DNA of 64,000 nucleotides, from contig JAIOJX010000030.1 in the NCBI GenBank assembly GCA_022376925.1, positions 175,021,298 to 175,085,297 on the forward strand, read 5' to 3'. Shown here one piece after another: positions 1 to 13,290 of the stretch; the first letter of the stretch is position 1, and each line of letters begins with the position of its first letter. Both the position numbers and the translations under genes were made by a program. Below the pieces are notes generated by a model. It was not told the origin of the DNA, did not search any database, and worked only from the letters and a program-made list of their open reading frames with translations. This DNA comes from Tragulus kanchil. Its lineage: Eukaryota > Chordata > Mammalia > Artiodactyla > Tragulidae.

Positions 1-894
1 GGCAGCCGCCTGGCAGATTCTCTGCCCTGGTTGAATTCTCTCCGCCCGCCCTTGTAATAGAAGGGGTTGAGCCTCCACCAGCCTCCAAGCAGCAGAGCCA
101 GGAGTTGAACCCTATTTCCCACGTTGGCTATTACGACTCAAGGGACAGAAAGAGGTTCTAGCTGAAAAAGTAAAGAACCAGCTCCTTTAACTGAAATGTC
201 TAGAAGGGAAGGCTTCAGGCACGGCTGGATCCAGAGGCTCCAACAACACGATCAGGATGCCCACCTCCTCTCAGCGCCACTTCCTCCGCGTGGGCTTTGT
301 TTCTCAGCGAAGTTCATCCTGTGCGGCAGCCTCTGAAAACCCCAAGCCTAGGATCCTCACAGCTCAGTAACCTCTGTGGTTAGTAAACGGGTTTGAAAGA
401 AAATTTCTTTCTTTCTGCGCTTGTTTCTCGAAAAAAACCTCAAGATTCGAGTCTCCTTAAGGCAGCTCGGAGCCTATGAGGAAGCATTTGCTTTTGGGGC
501 CAGGGAGATGAACGCTCTGATTGGCCAGACCTCTGTCATGGACCTACCCCCATCCCTGAACGACAGGTGAAGAGAGTCCAATCTTTTTTTTTTTTTTTCA
601 CGAGGAGGGGTGCAGAGGGACTGCTCCCCTTTTATTAGTGACAAGTTTCTCTCAAGGGAGTGGAGAACCACCCTGAAATCTTCTAAAATAAAGTAGAGAT
701 GAAGATCAAGGTGTGCTTCCCAGGACAAGTTTGAAGGCTGCCACACACAGTTCTGTATATTATCTAAGAAAAACCAGCTTCTCCTCACCTCCTTCTGTTC
801 CTCCCCATCTCAAACTCTATCCTCTGACTCTATACCCTCAAAGCTCCTGCCACGCGCTGACATTAAAGTGTAAACTTGCTTACTTTTGTAAACG

Positions 895-990
895 CACAAT
901 CTTATCAGTATATCCCGGGTGCCCAGAAGAGCGCCTGGCACATAATAGCTCAGTAAAAAAATGATTGAATCAGCAATACCAAACCTTCCT
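895..990 (+). mobile_element. MIR/L2-like fragment
   Basis: GAGCGCCTGGCACATAATAG and CTCAGTAAAAAAATGATTGAA resemble the shared 3-prime end of MIR and L2 elements. Confidence 0.5.
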
Positions 991-2884
991 CTCAACTAGA
1001 GATAAAGGGCCTATGTGATGGCACCTGTTGGAAGGGAGAATAAATGCTCAGCAAACCCAGTAGGTGCTTCACAATGCTCAACACCTGTGCACCCAGGGGA
1101 ACAGAGAACAAGACCCTGTTCCCAGGCCTCCAACAGGAAGCTGAGGACCTGCCTCAGCGGCTGAAGAGAAACCTGCCACTCACTGCACAAGCCATGAGGC
1201 TCTTACTATGTCCTTCCTCGGGGGAATGTTATTGACTAGAGATGTATTAGGGGAAAGTTATTGATCAGAGATGTATCAGTATGTTTTTCGAGAGTGATAC
1301 AATTAACATCACTGGGCAAAGCCGTTAGAGCTTAAAATTGATTAGACGTTCATCATACAATTTAGAATTGTCCTTATCATTCACATTTTGCTCTGTGGTG
1401 TGTTTGTTCCAGCCTTTTGTATATTACAAACACGAGGGTATTACTATAAAACGATCAAAAACGACGCATCACGAAAATTCTCATTTCTAGAAAAGCCTCC
1501 TCTCACAAAGATCCACTTTGTCAACTATCAGCTAAAATAAAAGAATATATTCTAGAGGAAATAATACCCATAGGACTGAAAAATAAAATACCACCTGTAA
1601 ATGCAGTCTGCTCTTTCACGGAAAAGCACAGCGAAACAGTCTATCTGTAAGAGATGGTCTGTTTCTTTTTTCTTCTTTTTAGAGATGGTCTGTTCTCTCG
1701 CACACAGGTGCCTACTATAGAAGCCCAGCACACTCTAACAAAACTCAAGAATGCTTTAGGAAGATGTATAATGCTTCAACTAAAGACATTAAGTACAAAA
1801 AAAAGTTGTTGATATTTACTCAAACGCAGCGATGTTTCCTATTCAAGACAAAACAAAGCGCCAGCCACAGGCTGTAAAAAAAAAAATCCCCTGGTCAGTC
1901 CTGTGTGAAAGCCCAGACAACAAACTCCACCCCAGGCACTTTAAGTTCTCAGGTGCTGCTGCTTCCGGAACCACAGTCTGAGAACCCAGCTTTCCTACAG
2001 CAAAATATTAATACTAATAGCATTTCTAATGTCTGGGGTGTCATGATGCGGTACAGCAGGAAGCTACCTAGGAGAGACACATTTGTGAACTTGAATCGGT
2101 CCCTGCAGGGAAGGCTGGAGATGAGGACATGGTGCAGGTCTCCCCAAGAGACTCCAAGACTTGTGGTTCTCCAAGTATGGTCCTGGGACCACAGACCTCC
2201 TAATCCCCTGGAGATGACTGCTTAAAAGCAGCTTTGTACTCAGGAGTAGGTTTAGGAATCATACCAGGCAAAACGTTTAAGATGCAGAGAATGGACTTTA
2301 CTGTGAGGGATTGGCCTCACCTGGTTATGGAGCCCGAGACGTCCCAGGACCTGCCAGCATGGAGGCGCAGGAAGTGGTGAGGAAACTCCAGTCCAATTTC
2401 TAAGACCTGACGAACCAGGGCACCCGGGGTGTAAGTCCCTGAAGACGACTTAAAAAACCTGAGAAAAAGTAGATCTGAGGTCCAAAGCAGGGAAAGATGG
2501 ACGACTTCCCTCAACAGAGAGCAAGCCTGCCCTCTCTCCGTCCTTTTATGCTAGTCAGGCTTGCCGTGCAGCAGACGACGCCCGCCCACATCTGTGAAGG
2601 TGCTCTGGGCGGCGCACCCGGGTTCCAGGGCTGGAGGAGGCAGGTAGACCCCCGTCCAGCCATGCTTTCCCGAAGGACGACCCCCCAAAGGCCTGGCCAG
2701 GAAGCTCCAAACTGCGCAGCTTCTTATTTAAATAGGAGAACGGCTGCCCCAAGGGCTTCTGGGTGGTACTTGCATCTAATTAGTAACAAGTATCCCCTGA
2801 GTGCTCTTAGAATCAGGCCCTACCACCACAGAGGCAGCTGATGGACGGCAAGAGAGAGGTAAAAGGGAAGAAGAATTTGCGAAG

Positions 2885-3050
2885 CAGATGCATCCACTGC
2901 GTGACAGGCCCTTTACACACACAATTGCTTGAATCCCCGCCAAACCCTCGGAGATGGGTATATCCAGCCCCATCTTAGAGTTTTGAAAGGTACTAAGGCT
3001 CCAAGAAGTTTACTATGAATCGCTGGCCCAGCTAATAAGGAGCCAGAATG
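2885..3050 (+). mobile_element. MIR-like SINE fragment
   Basis: CCCTTTACACACACAATTGC, CCGCCAAACCCTCGGAGATG, CCCCATCTTAGAGTTTTGAA and GGCCCAGCTAATAAGGAGCC follow the MIR consensus order. Confidence 0.6.
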
Positions 3051-3663
3051 AAACGTACCATACAATCATAGATACAATGAAACGTTTAGTGAGTCTAAAC
3101 ACTGCCCTCTGTCTGCCAAATGGGATACTGGAAACACCACAGGGCAGTGACGAGAAGAGGGCTCTAGGACCCAGAAGCTTTCAGCAGCCGGCATGAAGTC
3201 CCGCTGAGAGGCTGGGAGGAGTCAGACCCGGGAAACTCCCTGAACGCTGAAAGTTCCCTCTCCTAAGCCTTCTGTAGAAGCGGGTACCTACCCAATTTCA
3301 AATCAAGCTGAAAGCAGCTTCACGAGATGAAAATCAAACCACCCACCGGAACCCTGAAGGCGACCTGGTGTGTTTCCAAAAGAACAGTGTGGAAGTTTCT
3401 AGGTTTTCCTGGTTCTTATCTCCCCTTGTTCTGAAGTATCGTCCCCTGACTCTGCGGCTCATGTTTTCCCAGTTTTACAGTCTGGAAAACAGCATCCCCA
3501 AGACACACAGCACTGTAAGCCTGAACTGAATAAACACATATGAAAGAGCGTGATCCTGGGAGGAGGTCCTACCGAGATGCCCAGTGTCCTCACTGTCATT
3601 GCCACCGACACTCATATTTCAATGAGCAGCACATGCCAAGGATGTGATACAAAATTCCTAAGG

Positions 3664-3952
3664 GGCTTCCCCTTCCCCGGTGGTCCAGTGGGTAGAGTCT
3701 GCCTTGCAGAGCAAGGGGCACCGGTTTGATCCCTGGCACGGGAAGATTCCATATACCTCGGAGCGGCTGGATCTGTGTGTCCAATTGCGAGACAGCGCTC
3801 TGGAGCGCATGCGCCCAGCGCCGGTGCCCTGCAGCCAGAGAGGCCACTGTGATGGGAGGCCCACACAGGCCAAAGAATTAAGATGGATGAAAATAAATAA
3901 ATGAAGGACCAATAAAAGAGGCCAAAATCAAAAAAAAGAGAGAGAGAGAGAG
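3664..3952 (+). mobile_element. CHR-like tRNA-derived SINE
   Basis: Starts GGCTTCCCC, with Pol III A box (TGGTCCAGTGGG) and B box (GGTTTGATCC), a body with GGAGCGGCTGG and GGAGCGCATGCGCCC, and an A/GA-rich tail. Ten-base target site duplications, ATTCCTAAGG at 3654-3663 and ATTCCCAAGG at 3953-3962. More diverged than the copies near 60 kb. Confidence 0.9.
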
Positions 3953-3962
3953 ATTCCCAAGG

Positions 3963-4514
3963 ACCATGAAATCATTTTTGCACACTGTGTTTGAAACATG
4001 CCAAACAATATATGTTTTCTGTACCATTGGTGGCTAAAAGCGTTTTTTGTTGTTGTTGTTTTTTAAAGATACCATAAGGAAAAGTGAAGCAATAGTGGCC
4101 TCTTGTGGAAGTAAACAGTATGTACAATTTATAGAACGTGAATCACCCAGGGTCTGCCTGAAGCCCATTGATGGGAAATGGCCAATTTTCATGAGCGGGT
4201 GGTTTTTGAAGGTGCAGGCCTCCAATCTGAGCCTACATGGGAGTCTTTCCTTCGGGCCATGAAAATCTGGTCCCCCCTCTCAGCGCTTGCCTTCCCCCTC
4301 TGCGCCCCTCTATCAGCCAGATGAGTCTGAAGCAGGTGTTCTGGAGACATGCTCTGAGATTCAGCCTTCCAGCGAATTTCGCTGGCTTTGGGTGGGACAT
4401 GTAACTGGTTATCTTCAAATATCACTAGCAAAGTGGGGCCACACTACTCAAAGGCTTCCCTTCCTGGATGCCCACTCAAAACGGGGCTGCACGAGATGGA
4501 TGGACCGAGGAATT
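3963..4514. other. Intergenic DNA, no gene seen
   Basis: No repeat or coding match recognised between a CHR-like SINE and an L1 tail. Confidence 0.5.
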
Positions 4515-4895
4515 GTCCTAGTGAGTGAAGTCTGTCAGACAGAGAAAGTGAAATACTGTATTACTTGGATATGGAATCTAAAGAAATGATACAAATGAAC
4601 TTACAAAACAGAAACAGACTGACAAAGGACAAACCTATGGTTACTAGGGAGAAGGGTGGAGGGGAGAGAGAGAGAGTTTGGGATTTTCCTGTACACACTG
4701 CTGTGTTTAAAATGGACAGGGACCGGTTGTATAGCACAGGGAGCCCAGCTTTCTATTCTGTGACTACCCGGATATGAGGGATGGGGAGGGAGGTTTAAGA
4801 AGGAGGGACTTACGTACACTTAGAGCTGATTCACTTCATCAGATGGCAGAAACTAGCACAATACTGCGAAGCAACTATACGCCAATAAAAAATAT
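4515..4895 (+). mobile_element. LINE-1 3-prime end
   Basis: Ruminant L1 tail: TTGGATATGGAATCTAAAG, ACAGAAACAGACTGACAAAG, GGATTTTCCTGTACACACTG and AACTATACGCCAATAAAAAA. The last 90 nt recur at 5890-5975 through duplication 1. Confidence 0.8.
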
Positions 4896-4937
4896 ATACA
4901 TGACATACATACCTCACACAGTTTCTTTTTTTTTTTT

Positions 4938-5135
4938 AAGATGATAACCAACAAGGACCTATTGTATAACACAGGGGACTCTGCTCAATATTATGCACAG
5001 CCTAAGTGGGGAAAGAATTTGAAAGAGAATGGATACATGTATATGTACAACTGAATCACTTTGCTGTACACCTGAAACTAACACACCATTGCTAATCATC
5101 CATACTCTAATATAAAATAAATAGCTACAAAGAAA
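4938..5135 (+). mobile_element. LINE-1 3-prime end, second fragment
   Basis: AACAAGGACCTATTGTATAA, GAATCACTTTGCTGTACACC, TGAAACTAACACACCATTGC and ATATAAAATAAATA, the terminal L1 sequence common in cetartiodactyls. Repeated at 6023-6220 by duplication 1. Confidence 0.8.
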
Positions 5136-5744
5136 AACAAAAAACACTGGGCTTCAAGTCACTGACAGTCCCTCATCTTAGTTTACGCCCATGAAAGGCA
5201 AGGAAAGACTAAAGCTGGCATACATGGAACAGAGCTTAGAGGCTGGATAGGCCCCAAATACTGAGATTTCTTCAGCAAAGGACGTATATTGTTTTATTTT
5301 CCCCTATTTTGATGAACATTTTGCCATTTTTTTACACTCTACCAGAAGTGAACAATCATGCGTATTTCAAGACTTGGGAAACCAATTTCACATCCAATGA
5401 ATTTACCTATTATGAAATTGGACATAAACACTGAGCTTATCTAAAATATGTGGGCCACATAAAGAATAAAAGGTGAGCATTTGGGCAACTAAGAATGAGC
5501 CCACGCTAAGAAAGAACATTGCCAAGCCTGCCACGCGCCTCACCAAGCACACCCACTCCAGGGATGAGCCCCAGGCTAACTTTTCTGATAATCATTTCCT
5601 TATCTTTCTTTGTACCTCTCACAGGTGTTTGTATTTCTAAGCATGCATTTAGCTTGTGTTGCTTTTGAACTGCATATAAAGGGACCCATTGTGATTCGCT
5701 TCTCTGCTCTATAAATTCCATACAAATCAACTCTTTCTGATGAA

Positions 5745-5801
5745 CATGTGGGTGGTTTTCCAGGTTTTTCACTTGGGCTAACCGTGCTGCTATGAACAAT
5801 C
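5745..5801 (+). mobile_element. Old L1M-type fragment
   Basis: GTGGGTGGTTTTCCAGG and GCTGCTATGAACAA match the generic L1M 3-prime UTR. Repeated at 6831-6884, where it abuts the Bov-tA insertion. Confidence 0.5.
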
Positions 5802-6884
5802 TCGTTGTTGAGTCACTAAGCCTTGTCCAACTCTTTGTGACCCTATGGACTATAGTCCACCAGATTCTCTGTCCATGGAATTCCATTCCGGGACTTACGT
5901 ACACTTAGAGCTGATTCACTTCATCAGATGGCAGAAACTAGCACAATACTGCGAAGCAACTATACGCCAATAAAAAATATATACATGACATACATACCTC
6001 ACACAGTTTCTTTTTTTTTTTTAAGATGATAACCAACAAGGACCTATTGTATAACACAGGGGACTCTGCTCAATATTATGCACAGCCTAAGTGGGGAAAG
6101 AATTTGAAAGAGAATGGATACATGTATATGTAAAACTGAATCACTTTGCTGTACACCTGAAACTAACACACCATTGCTAATCATCCATACTCTAATATAA
6201 AATAAATAGCTACAAAGAAAAACAAAAAACACTGGGCTTCAAGTCACTGACAGTCCCTCATCTTAGTTTACGCCCATGAAAGGCAAGGAAAGACTAAAGC
6301 TGGCATACATGGAACAGAGCTTAGAGGCTGGATAGGCCCCAAATACTGAGATTTCTTCAGCAAAGGACGTATATTGTTTTATTTTCCCCTATTTTGATGA
6401 ACATTTTGCCATTTTTTTACACTCTACCAGAAGTGAACAATCATGCGTATTTCAAGACTTGGGAAACCAATTTCACATCCAATGAATTTACCTATTATGA
6501 AATTGGACATAAACACTGAGCTTATCTAAAATATGTGGGCCACATAAAGAATAAAAGGTGAGCATTTGGGCAACTAAGAATGAGCCCACGCTAAGAAAGA
6601 ACATTGCCAAGCCTGCCACGCGCCTCACCAAGCACACCCACTCCAGGGATGAGCCCCAGGCTAACTTTTCTGATAATCATTTCCTTATCTTTCTTTGTAC
6701 CTCTCACAGGTGTTTGTATTTCTAAGCATGCATTTAGCTTGTGTTGCTTTTGAACTGCATATAAAGGGACCCATTGTGATTCGCTTCTCTGCTCTATAAA
6801 TTCCATACAAATCAACTCTTTCTGATGAACATGTGGGTGGTTTTCCAGGTTTTTCACTTGGGCTAACCGTGCTGCTATGAACAA

Positions 6885-7102
6885 TCTCGTTGTTGAGTCA
6901 CTAAGCCTTGTCCAACTCTTTGTGACCCTATGGACTATAGTCCACCAGATTCCTCTGTCCATGGAATTCTCCAGGCAAGAATACAGGAGTAGATTGCCAT
7001 TTCCTTCTCCAGGGGATCTTCCCAACCCAGAGATCAAACCCACATCTTCTGCATTGGCAGGTAGCCTCTTTACTGCTCAGCCAGCCACCTGGGGAGCCCC
7101 AA
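6885..7102 (-). mobile_element. Bov-tA SINE
   Basis: Ruminant-specific Bov-tA in reverse: TTGTTGAGTCACTAAGCC, ATGGACTATAGTCCACCAG, CTCCAGGCAAGAATACAGG, GAGATCAAACCCACATCT. It has interrupted an old L1. A truncated repeat of its first 80 nt lies at 5802-5883 (duplication 1). Confidence 0.9.
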
Positions 7103-7316
7103 CAGTGCCATACTGTCACTTGATTCCCACAGGAATGGATCCTCTAGATAGGAAGTGGGTACATGTTTTCCATAAATGGGCAGATAGTAAATATTTGGGA
7201 CTTCACAAGCCAGACAGTCCCTGTCTCTCACAGCGGTCCAACTCTGCCACTGTATCCTACAAACCACCATGAGCAGACGTCAATAAACAGCATGACAGTG
7301 TTGCAAAACTTTAACA

Positions 7317-9578
7317 AAAGGAAACAAAGGCAGAAGGCAGGCTGAATTTGGGCTATGGTCCCATGGTTTGCTGACACCTGCTAAAGATGGCCTGCTGAGG
7401 AGTGGAACTGCTGGGGCCACACCACAGCACCGCCCCGTGGAAACCAGAGTGTACAATGAACAGCCTGCTGCATCCCAGGCTGCTGAGCCAAAGGCATGTG
7501 CACCCCCACCTCTGCAGCATGAGGCCAGATGCTGCCCCAAAGTGGTTTTTCAAGTTTGCATTTCCACCAGCAGAGAAAGCTGCTCCCTGCACTCATATAC
7601 TTACCGTCCTGGGTATCAGTCATCTGCGGGGAGTTCACGGGTATGTAGTAGTCTGGGTTTGCACTGTGCTAGTCAGTGACTGAGTCCTGACTACACACAT
7701 TTCTGACAGCAAACTCTCCTCTTGCGTAAACGGAGGATAAGTCATTTTTGCTTGGGCACTTGAGTGGCAGAAGTCCTGGGCTGCCCTATCTCCTTCTAGT
7801 CCCTGCTGAGACAATGGTGTTGATCATTCAAAGCATGTCATAGAAACAGGGAAGTAAGACTGGTGGATAAGGTTTGGGGGAATCCCTTGTGGGGAAGGGT
7901 GCCAGGACAGACCCCAAAACGTTAAAATCCTGAACAATAAAACGGCCCGACTACTAAAGAAGGCAGAAGGAGCAGCTGTCTCAGTGGTTTCCAGGGGACA
8001 CTGAATCTTGTAACACTGGCCTGGCTGGGGGAGGTGGGGAGTTAGGGTGTCCGTGCCTAGGGAAGAGTCTCTGTCATTGCACCTCCTTCACCAGACCTAG
8101 GAGTTCCAGGTGGCTTGTGGGGGGATCACGTTTTGTAAGTCCAATCACTACATCATACTTATTTAAAGATCTTCAAAAGCTCGTTAAAAAGACTGCACAC
8201 CAGTCTTCCATATTATCAACTTATAGAGAGCCACTGAGAGACACTGCTGCCATGGATATGCAGTCATCCCTCAGCACCTGCAGGACTGGTTATGCAAAAC
8301 CTGAGGCTGCTCAAGACCCTTTGATAAAGCATCATACTGAAGCTGTCTTCCATGTTTGTGGATGCCGAACACCAACTGGTATGATACAACTAGGCTTTAG
8401 GATCTGAGTACCGAGGCCACCTACCAGTGGAGTTCCACTGAAAACAAGTGTTAACTTAAAAGGAAACAAAGGCAGAAGGCAGGCTGAATTTGGGCTATGG
8501 TCCCATGGTTTGCTGACACCTGCTAAAGATGGCCTGCTGAGGAGTGGAACTGCTGGGGCCACACCACAGCACCGCCCCGTGGAAACCAGAGTGTACAATG
8601 AACAGCCTGCTGCATCCCAGGCTGCTGAGCCAAAGGCATGTGCACCCCCACCTCTGCAGCATGAGGCCAGATGCTGCCCCAAAGTGGTTTTTCAAGTTTG
8701 CATTTCCACCAGCAGAGAAAGCTGCTCCCTGCACTCATATACTTACCGTCCTGGGTATCAGTCATCTGCGGGGAGTTCACGGGTATGTAGTAGTCTGGGT
8801 TTGCACTGTGCTAGTCAGTGACTGAGTCCTGACTACACACATTTCTGACAGCAAACTCTCCTCTTGCGTAAACGGAGGATAAGTCATTTTTGCTTGGGCA
8901 CTTGAGTGGCAGAAGTCCTGGGCTGCCCTATCTCCTTCTAGTCCCTGCTGAGACAATGGTGTTGATCATTCAAAGCATGTCATAGAAACAGGGAAGTAAG
9001 ACTGGTGGATAAGGTTTGGGGGAATCCCTTGTGGGGAAGGGTGCCAGGACAGACCCCAAAACGTTAAAATCCTGAACAATAAAACGGCCCGACTACTAAA
9101 GAAGGCAGAAGGAGCAGCTGTCTCAGTGGTTTCCAGGGGACACTGAATCTTGTAACACTGGCCTGGCTGGGGGAGGTGGGGAGTTAGGGTGTCCGTGCCT
9201 AGGGAAGAGTCTCTGTCATTGCACCTCCTTCACCAGACCTAGGAGTTCCAGGTGGCTTGTGGGGGGATCACGTTTTGTAAGTCCAATCACTACATCATAC
9301 TTATTTAAAGATCTTCAAAAGCTCGTTAAAAAGACTGCACACCAGTCTTCCATATTCGTCAACTTATAGAGAGCCACTGAGAGACACTGCTGCCATGGAT
9401 ATGCAGTCATCCCTCAGCACCTGCAGGGGACTGGTTATGCAAAACCTGAGGCTGCTCAAGACCCTTTGATAAAGCATCATACTGAAGCTGTCTTCCATGT
9501 TTGTGGATGCCGAACACCAACTGGTATGATACAACTAGGCTTTAGGATCTGAGTACCGAGGCCACCTACCAGTGGAGT
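7317..9578 (+). repeat. Tandem duplication 2 (7317-8433 / 8458-9578)
   Basis: Offset 1142 nt, nearly identical. Small indels lie near the right end of the left copy (around 8217 and 8282). A short stretch of 24 nt separates the copies. Confidence 0.95.
7395..7620 (+). mobile_element. Old L1M-type fragment
   Basis: GAGGAGTGGAACTGCTGGGG, CCAAAGTGGTTTTTCAAGTT and CATTTCCACCAGCAGAGA follow the L1M 3-prime UTR consensus order. Repeated at 8537-8762 by duplication 2. Confidence 0.6.
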
Positions 9579-9715
9579 GGCCTTGGGCTGATACTCCACC
9601 TCTCTGAAACTATTTCCTCATGTGCAGAATGGGAAGAATAAAGCAGCTTCCTTCATTGGCTTTGTCTAAGAGTTAACTGAGGCAATGCACGGGGAAACCT
9701 TGCTACGTTTCAGGC
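9579..9715 (+). mobile_element. MIR-like SINE fragment
   Basis: CCTTGGGCTGATACTCCACC, TCTCTGAAACTATTTCCTCA and GCAGAATGGGAAGAATAAAG match the opposite-strand MIR core. Confidence 0.55.
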
Positions 9716-10343
9716 AAAAAACACAAACAGTAAAAGCTGGCTGGTGCTGTCTTAAAAGTTGTGTGTTTTTTTTTTTTAATGCAATCAGAAATACAGTGGA
9801 ATATCCCTTATATAAATCCACATAAACTCCTCTGCCTCATGACCACTTGTTTTCTGCTGAAGAGGTAGGCTTGCCTTGGTTAGGCAAGGAGAGGTCAAGA
9901 ACCCAGCGACTTTCCCTCTTTGCCCTGGCTGCCAGGAAGAGGAGATTCCGTAACTAGAGGGTGAAGGGTATGTGTTAGGAAAGGGGCACACGAATGTGCG
10001 CCACAAAATGTGCACGTCAATGTAAGTGTAACAACAGAGAGGAGTCAAAGGATATGTAACCACAAAAGGTAGGCACAAAAGACGTGACTCAGGTAATTTT
10101 AAATAAAACATTTTTATGGATTTTGTATTATTTATTAGCTTTTAACAGTCGTGATTGGCTGTGATGTCTTTTCTCATCCTACATACCTATTTACTTTTAC
10201 ATTCACTTTCACAATTTTATATTCTTCTTCTTAAAGGGGCGCCTCTAGACCTTGGATCAGCCCCGGCAAGACATGGAAAAGCGGACAGTTTCCTTCCTAC
10301 TGGAAGATTTTCCAAGGGGCATGGCTGCAGGGAAAACCCCTGA

Positions 10344-10520
10344 ACTGTGGTCCCTGATGGGCAGCACCAGCCTCACCGGGAAACCTGTCCGCACTGCAGA
10401 TTCTCAGGTCTCACCCCGGACCTACTGAATCCTAAGCTGTGAGGTGCAGCCCAGTGACCCATGATTTCACAAACGCTCCAGGTGAACTGGAGGCACTCTG
10501 AAGCCTGCAAACCACTGACT
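10344..10520 (+). mobile_element. MER5A-like hAT DNA transposon
   Basis: TGTGGTCCCTGATGGGCAGC, GCAGATTCTCAGGTCTCACC, GGACCTACTGAATCCTAAGC, GCTCCAGGTGAACTGGAGGC and AAACCACTGACTCT parallel the MER5A consensus. The second half recurs at 11524-11608 via duplication 3. Confidence 0.7.
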
Positions 10521-12615
10521 CTGAAGGGAATCCATTTCCAGATTCTCAAGGTAAAAGCATGCATTTGTACTTTTATCTAAAATGGGTCAGCTTGAGACTC
10601 AACCTATGATCAACCAGTGCCCACAAGTCCCTCTTCTACTTGATCAGAGGGCATGCTTCTTACAAACCCAGCATCTCGCTACTCTGGGTGTATATAGCCA
10701 TGATCTTTATTCCAGGGCACCAAAGGGTTCAGGGGGAATGTTTTTCATGGAACAACTTGCCTTTTCTCTTCCTCCGTGTTGGCATTCCATTCCTGCAGCA
10801 AACTAAAGCTCGAATTCCTGCCAGCATCTCTCTTAGGGCCCAGAAGGGAGATGACTATCACTGGATGTGCATTACCACATCTATTAGGCCTGAAAAACGA
10901 AGTCAGACTTTTCCGGTGAGCAAATAAGCCATAGTGCCAATTAGCCTGAAAACAGGTTCCGCTTAGCCAATTAGATTAAATGATGCATGTATTTTTTCTA
11001 AATTGACTGTGTTAAGTCTATAGCTTCAAGGTTTTGATGCACATATATTTAAGGGAGGTTATAAGATAAAGGTGTTTATTGTTTAACATGTGTATCATAG
11101 ATATATTGCATTTAATAACATGTTTAAATTTCCCAGCACTCTTGAGTGTTTCGGGTTATACAAGGTGACTCTGAATTGAAAAACAGCAGATACAAAGAAT
11201 AATCATTTGCTAAATCTTAGGAGGCCTTTCCGGAATACATACCAGAAAGTGCAGAAGCAAATGACTCTAATCACTGAATAACAAATCTTCTTGCAAGTCA
11301 GTGGTTTCCAATTCTTTGCTTACCATGAAACTGAAAGGGTGCCCAATTAATCCACAAATAGATTCTTAAAAAGAAGTTCTCATCGTCAGGTATTGGGTAA
11401 TTTGGGGCAATACTGCTAAGTTCAAAGAAGTACAATATCTCTATCCATAAGTATTTATACATAATAACTATAGAAATTCTTTGTATTCCTATTCACTTAC
11501 TCATGTGAGTGAGGCCACATTTATGAATCCTAAGCTGGTGCAGCCCATGATGTTTCACAAACGCTCCAGGTGAACTGGAGGCACTCTGAAGCCTGCAAAC
11601 CACTGACTCTGAAGGGAATCCATTTCCAGATTCTCAAGGTAAAAGCATGCATTTGTACTTTTATCTAAAATGGGTCAGCTTGAGACTCAACCTATGATCA
11701 ACCAGTGCCCACAAGTCCCTCTTCTACTTGATCAGAGGGCATGCTTCTTACAAACCCAGCATCTCGCTACTCTGGGTGTATATAGCCATGATCTTTATTC
11801 CAGGGCACCAAAGGGTTCAGGGGGAATGTTTTTCATGGAACAACTTGCCTTTTCTCTTCCTCCGTGTTGGCATTCCATTCCTGCAGCAAACTAAAGCTCG
11901 AATTCCTGCCAGCATCTCTCTTAGGGCCCAGAAGGGAGATGACTATCACTGGATGTGCATTACCACATCTATTAGGCCTGAAAAACGAAGTCAGACTTTT
12001 CCGGTGAGCAAATAAGCCATAGTGCCAATTAGCCTGAAAACAGGTTCCGCTTAGCCAATTAGATTAAATGATGCATGTATTTTTTCTAAATTGACTGTGT
12101 TAAGTCTATAGCTTCAAGGTTTTGATGCACATATATTTAAGGGAGGTTATAAGATAAAGGTGTTTATTGTTTAACATGTGTATCATAGATATATTGCATT
12201 TAATAACATGTTTAAATTTCCCAGCACTCTTGAGTGTTTCGGGTTATACAAGGTGACTCTGAATTGAAAAACAGCAGATACAAAGAATAATCATTTGCTA
12301 AATCTTAGGAGGCCTTTCCGGAATACATACCAGAAAGTGCAGAAGCAAATGACTCTAATCACTGAATAACAAATCTTCTTGCAAGTCAGTGGTTTCCAAT
12401 TCTTTGCTTACCATGAAACTGAAAGGGTGCCCAATTAATCCACAAATAGATTCTTAAAAAGAAGTTCTCATCGTCAGGTATTGGGTAATTTGGGGCAATA
12501 CTGCTAAGTTCAAAGAAGTACAATATCTCTATCCATAAGTATTTATACATAATAACTATAGAAATTCTTTGTATTCCTATTCACTTACTCATGTGAGTGA
12601 GGCCACATTTATGAA
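10426..12615 (+). repeat. Tandem duplication 3 (10426-11527 / 11524-12615)
   Basis: Offset 1088 nt. The first 35 nt of the right copy carry several deletions relative to the left copy; the rest is essentially identical. The junction shows a few bases of microhomology (ATGA). Confidence 0.95.
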
Positions 12616-13174
12616 AATGAACACTAGAGTGATAACCAATACCGAAACCATCTCATTCTGCAAGAAGTGGCATTCATCCAGACACATGCAATTCACCTGG
12701 AGAATAAAAAAATAAAAACTGTGAGGTAATCAAAGGGAACTTTTTTAACAAAATTTAACCTTTTCAATAATGATATCAAAATAGACATTTATGCAACTTA
12801 TATAGTAATTGTAATCTCAGCTCCGTCTTTAAGAAATTTTTAATACTGCAACCTTGAAGAAAAAAATTTTAATACCTCGATCTTAAAGAAATTTTCTTTA
12901 ATAGCTCAGTCTTGAAGAATTTTTAATACTTAGAGCTTTCTGACCACAGAAAATGTGCTAAACTTTCTATTTGGCAAACTATGTATGTTTCTAGCACAGC
13001 CTGGGTGCACAACAACACTTCACCCTTGATCTTAGCCAACAGGCTGTGAAGCAATACACAGCAAAACTTTAAAGGACTGAAATACGTTAAATCAGTGTAA
13101 AGTTCTATGGTGGAAAAGCAATAAAGAACAACTTGTTTGAATGTACTTTTCTTTTTATGTATTTATTTTTAAAG
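12616..13174. other. AT-rich intergenic DNA
   Basis: AT-rich with a short repeated motif (CTTGAAGAA/TTTTAATAC, three times around 12830-12930). No gene seen. Repeated at 13703-14260 by duplication 4. Confidence 0.6.
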
Positions 13175-13290
13175 TTTGGCCATGCAGTGGGGCCTGCGGG
13201 ACCTTAGTTCCCTGACCAGGGATAGAACCTGCATCCCCTGCTGTGGAAGCACAGTCTTAACTCCTGGACTGCCAGGGCAGTTCCCTGAAC
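13175..13290 (-). mobile_element. Old tRNA-derived SINE fragment (three copies by duplication)
   Basis: Reverse complement reads CAGGGAACTGCCCTGGCAGT, then a B-box-like GGTTCTATCCCTGG and a GGTCCC end, typical of the head of CHR-type SINEs. It recurs at 14261-14375 and 15375-15490 because of duplications 4 and 5. Confidence 0.75.

Larger units (their letters stand above)
1..3653. other. Intergenic DNA, no gene seen
   Basis: Apart from MIR/L2-like fragments and homopolymer runs (for example poly-T at 584-598), nothing recognisable. Open frames are short and start arbitrarily. Confidence 0.6.
4805..6969 (+). repeat. Tandem duplication 1 (4805-5883 / 5890-6969)
   Basis: Head-to-tail copies with an offset of 1085 nt, separated by six bases. 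The copies carry L1 tail sequence and the start of a Bov-tA. A one-base deletion lies near the right end of the left copy, next to the junction. Confidence 0.95.
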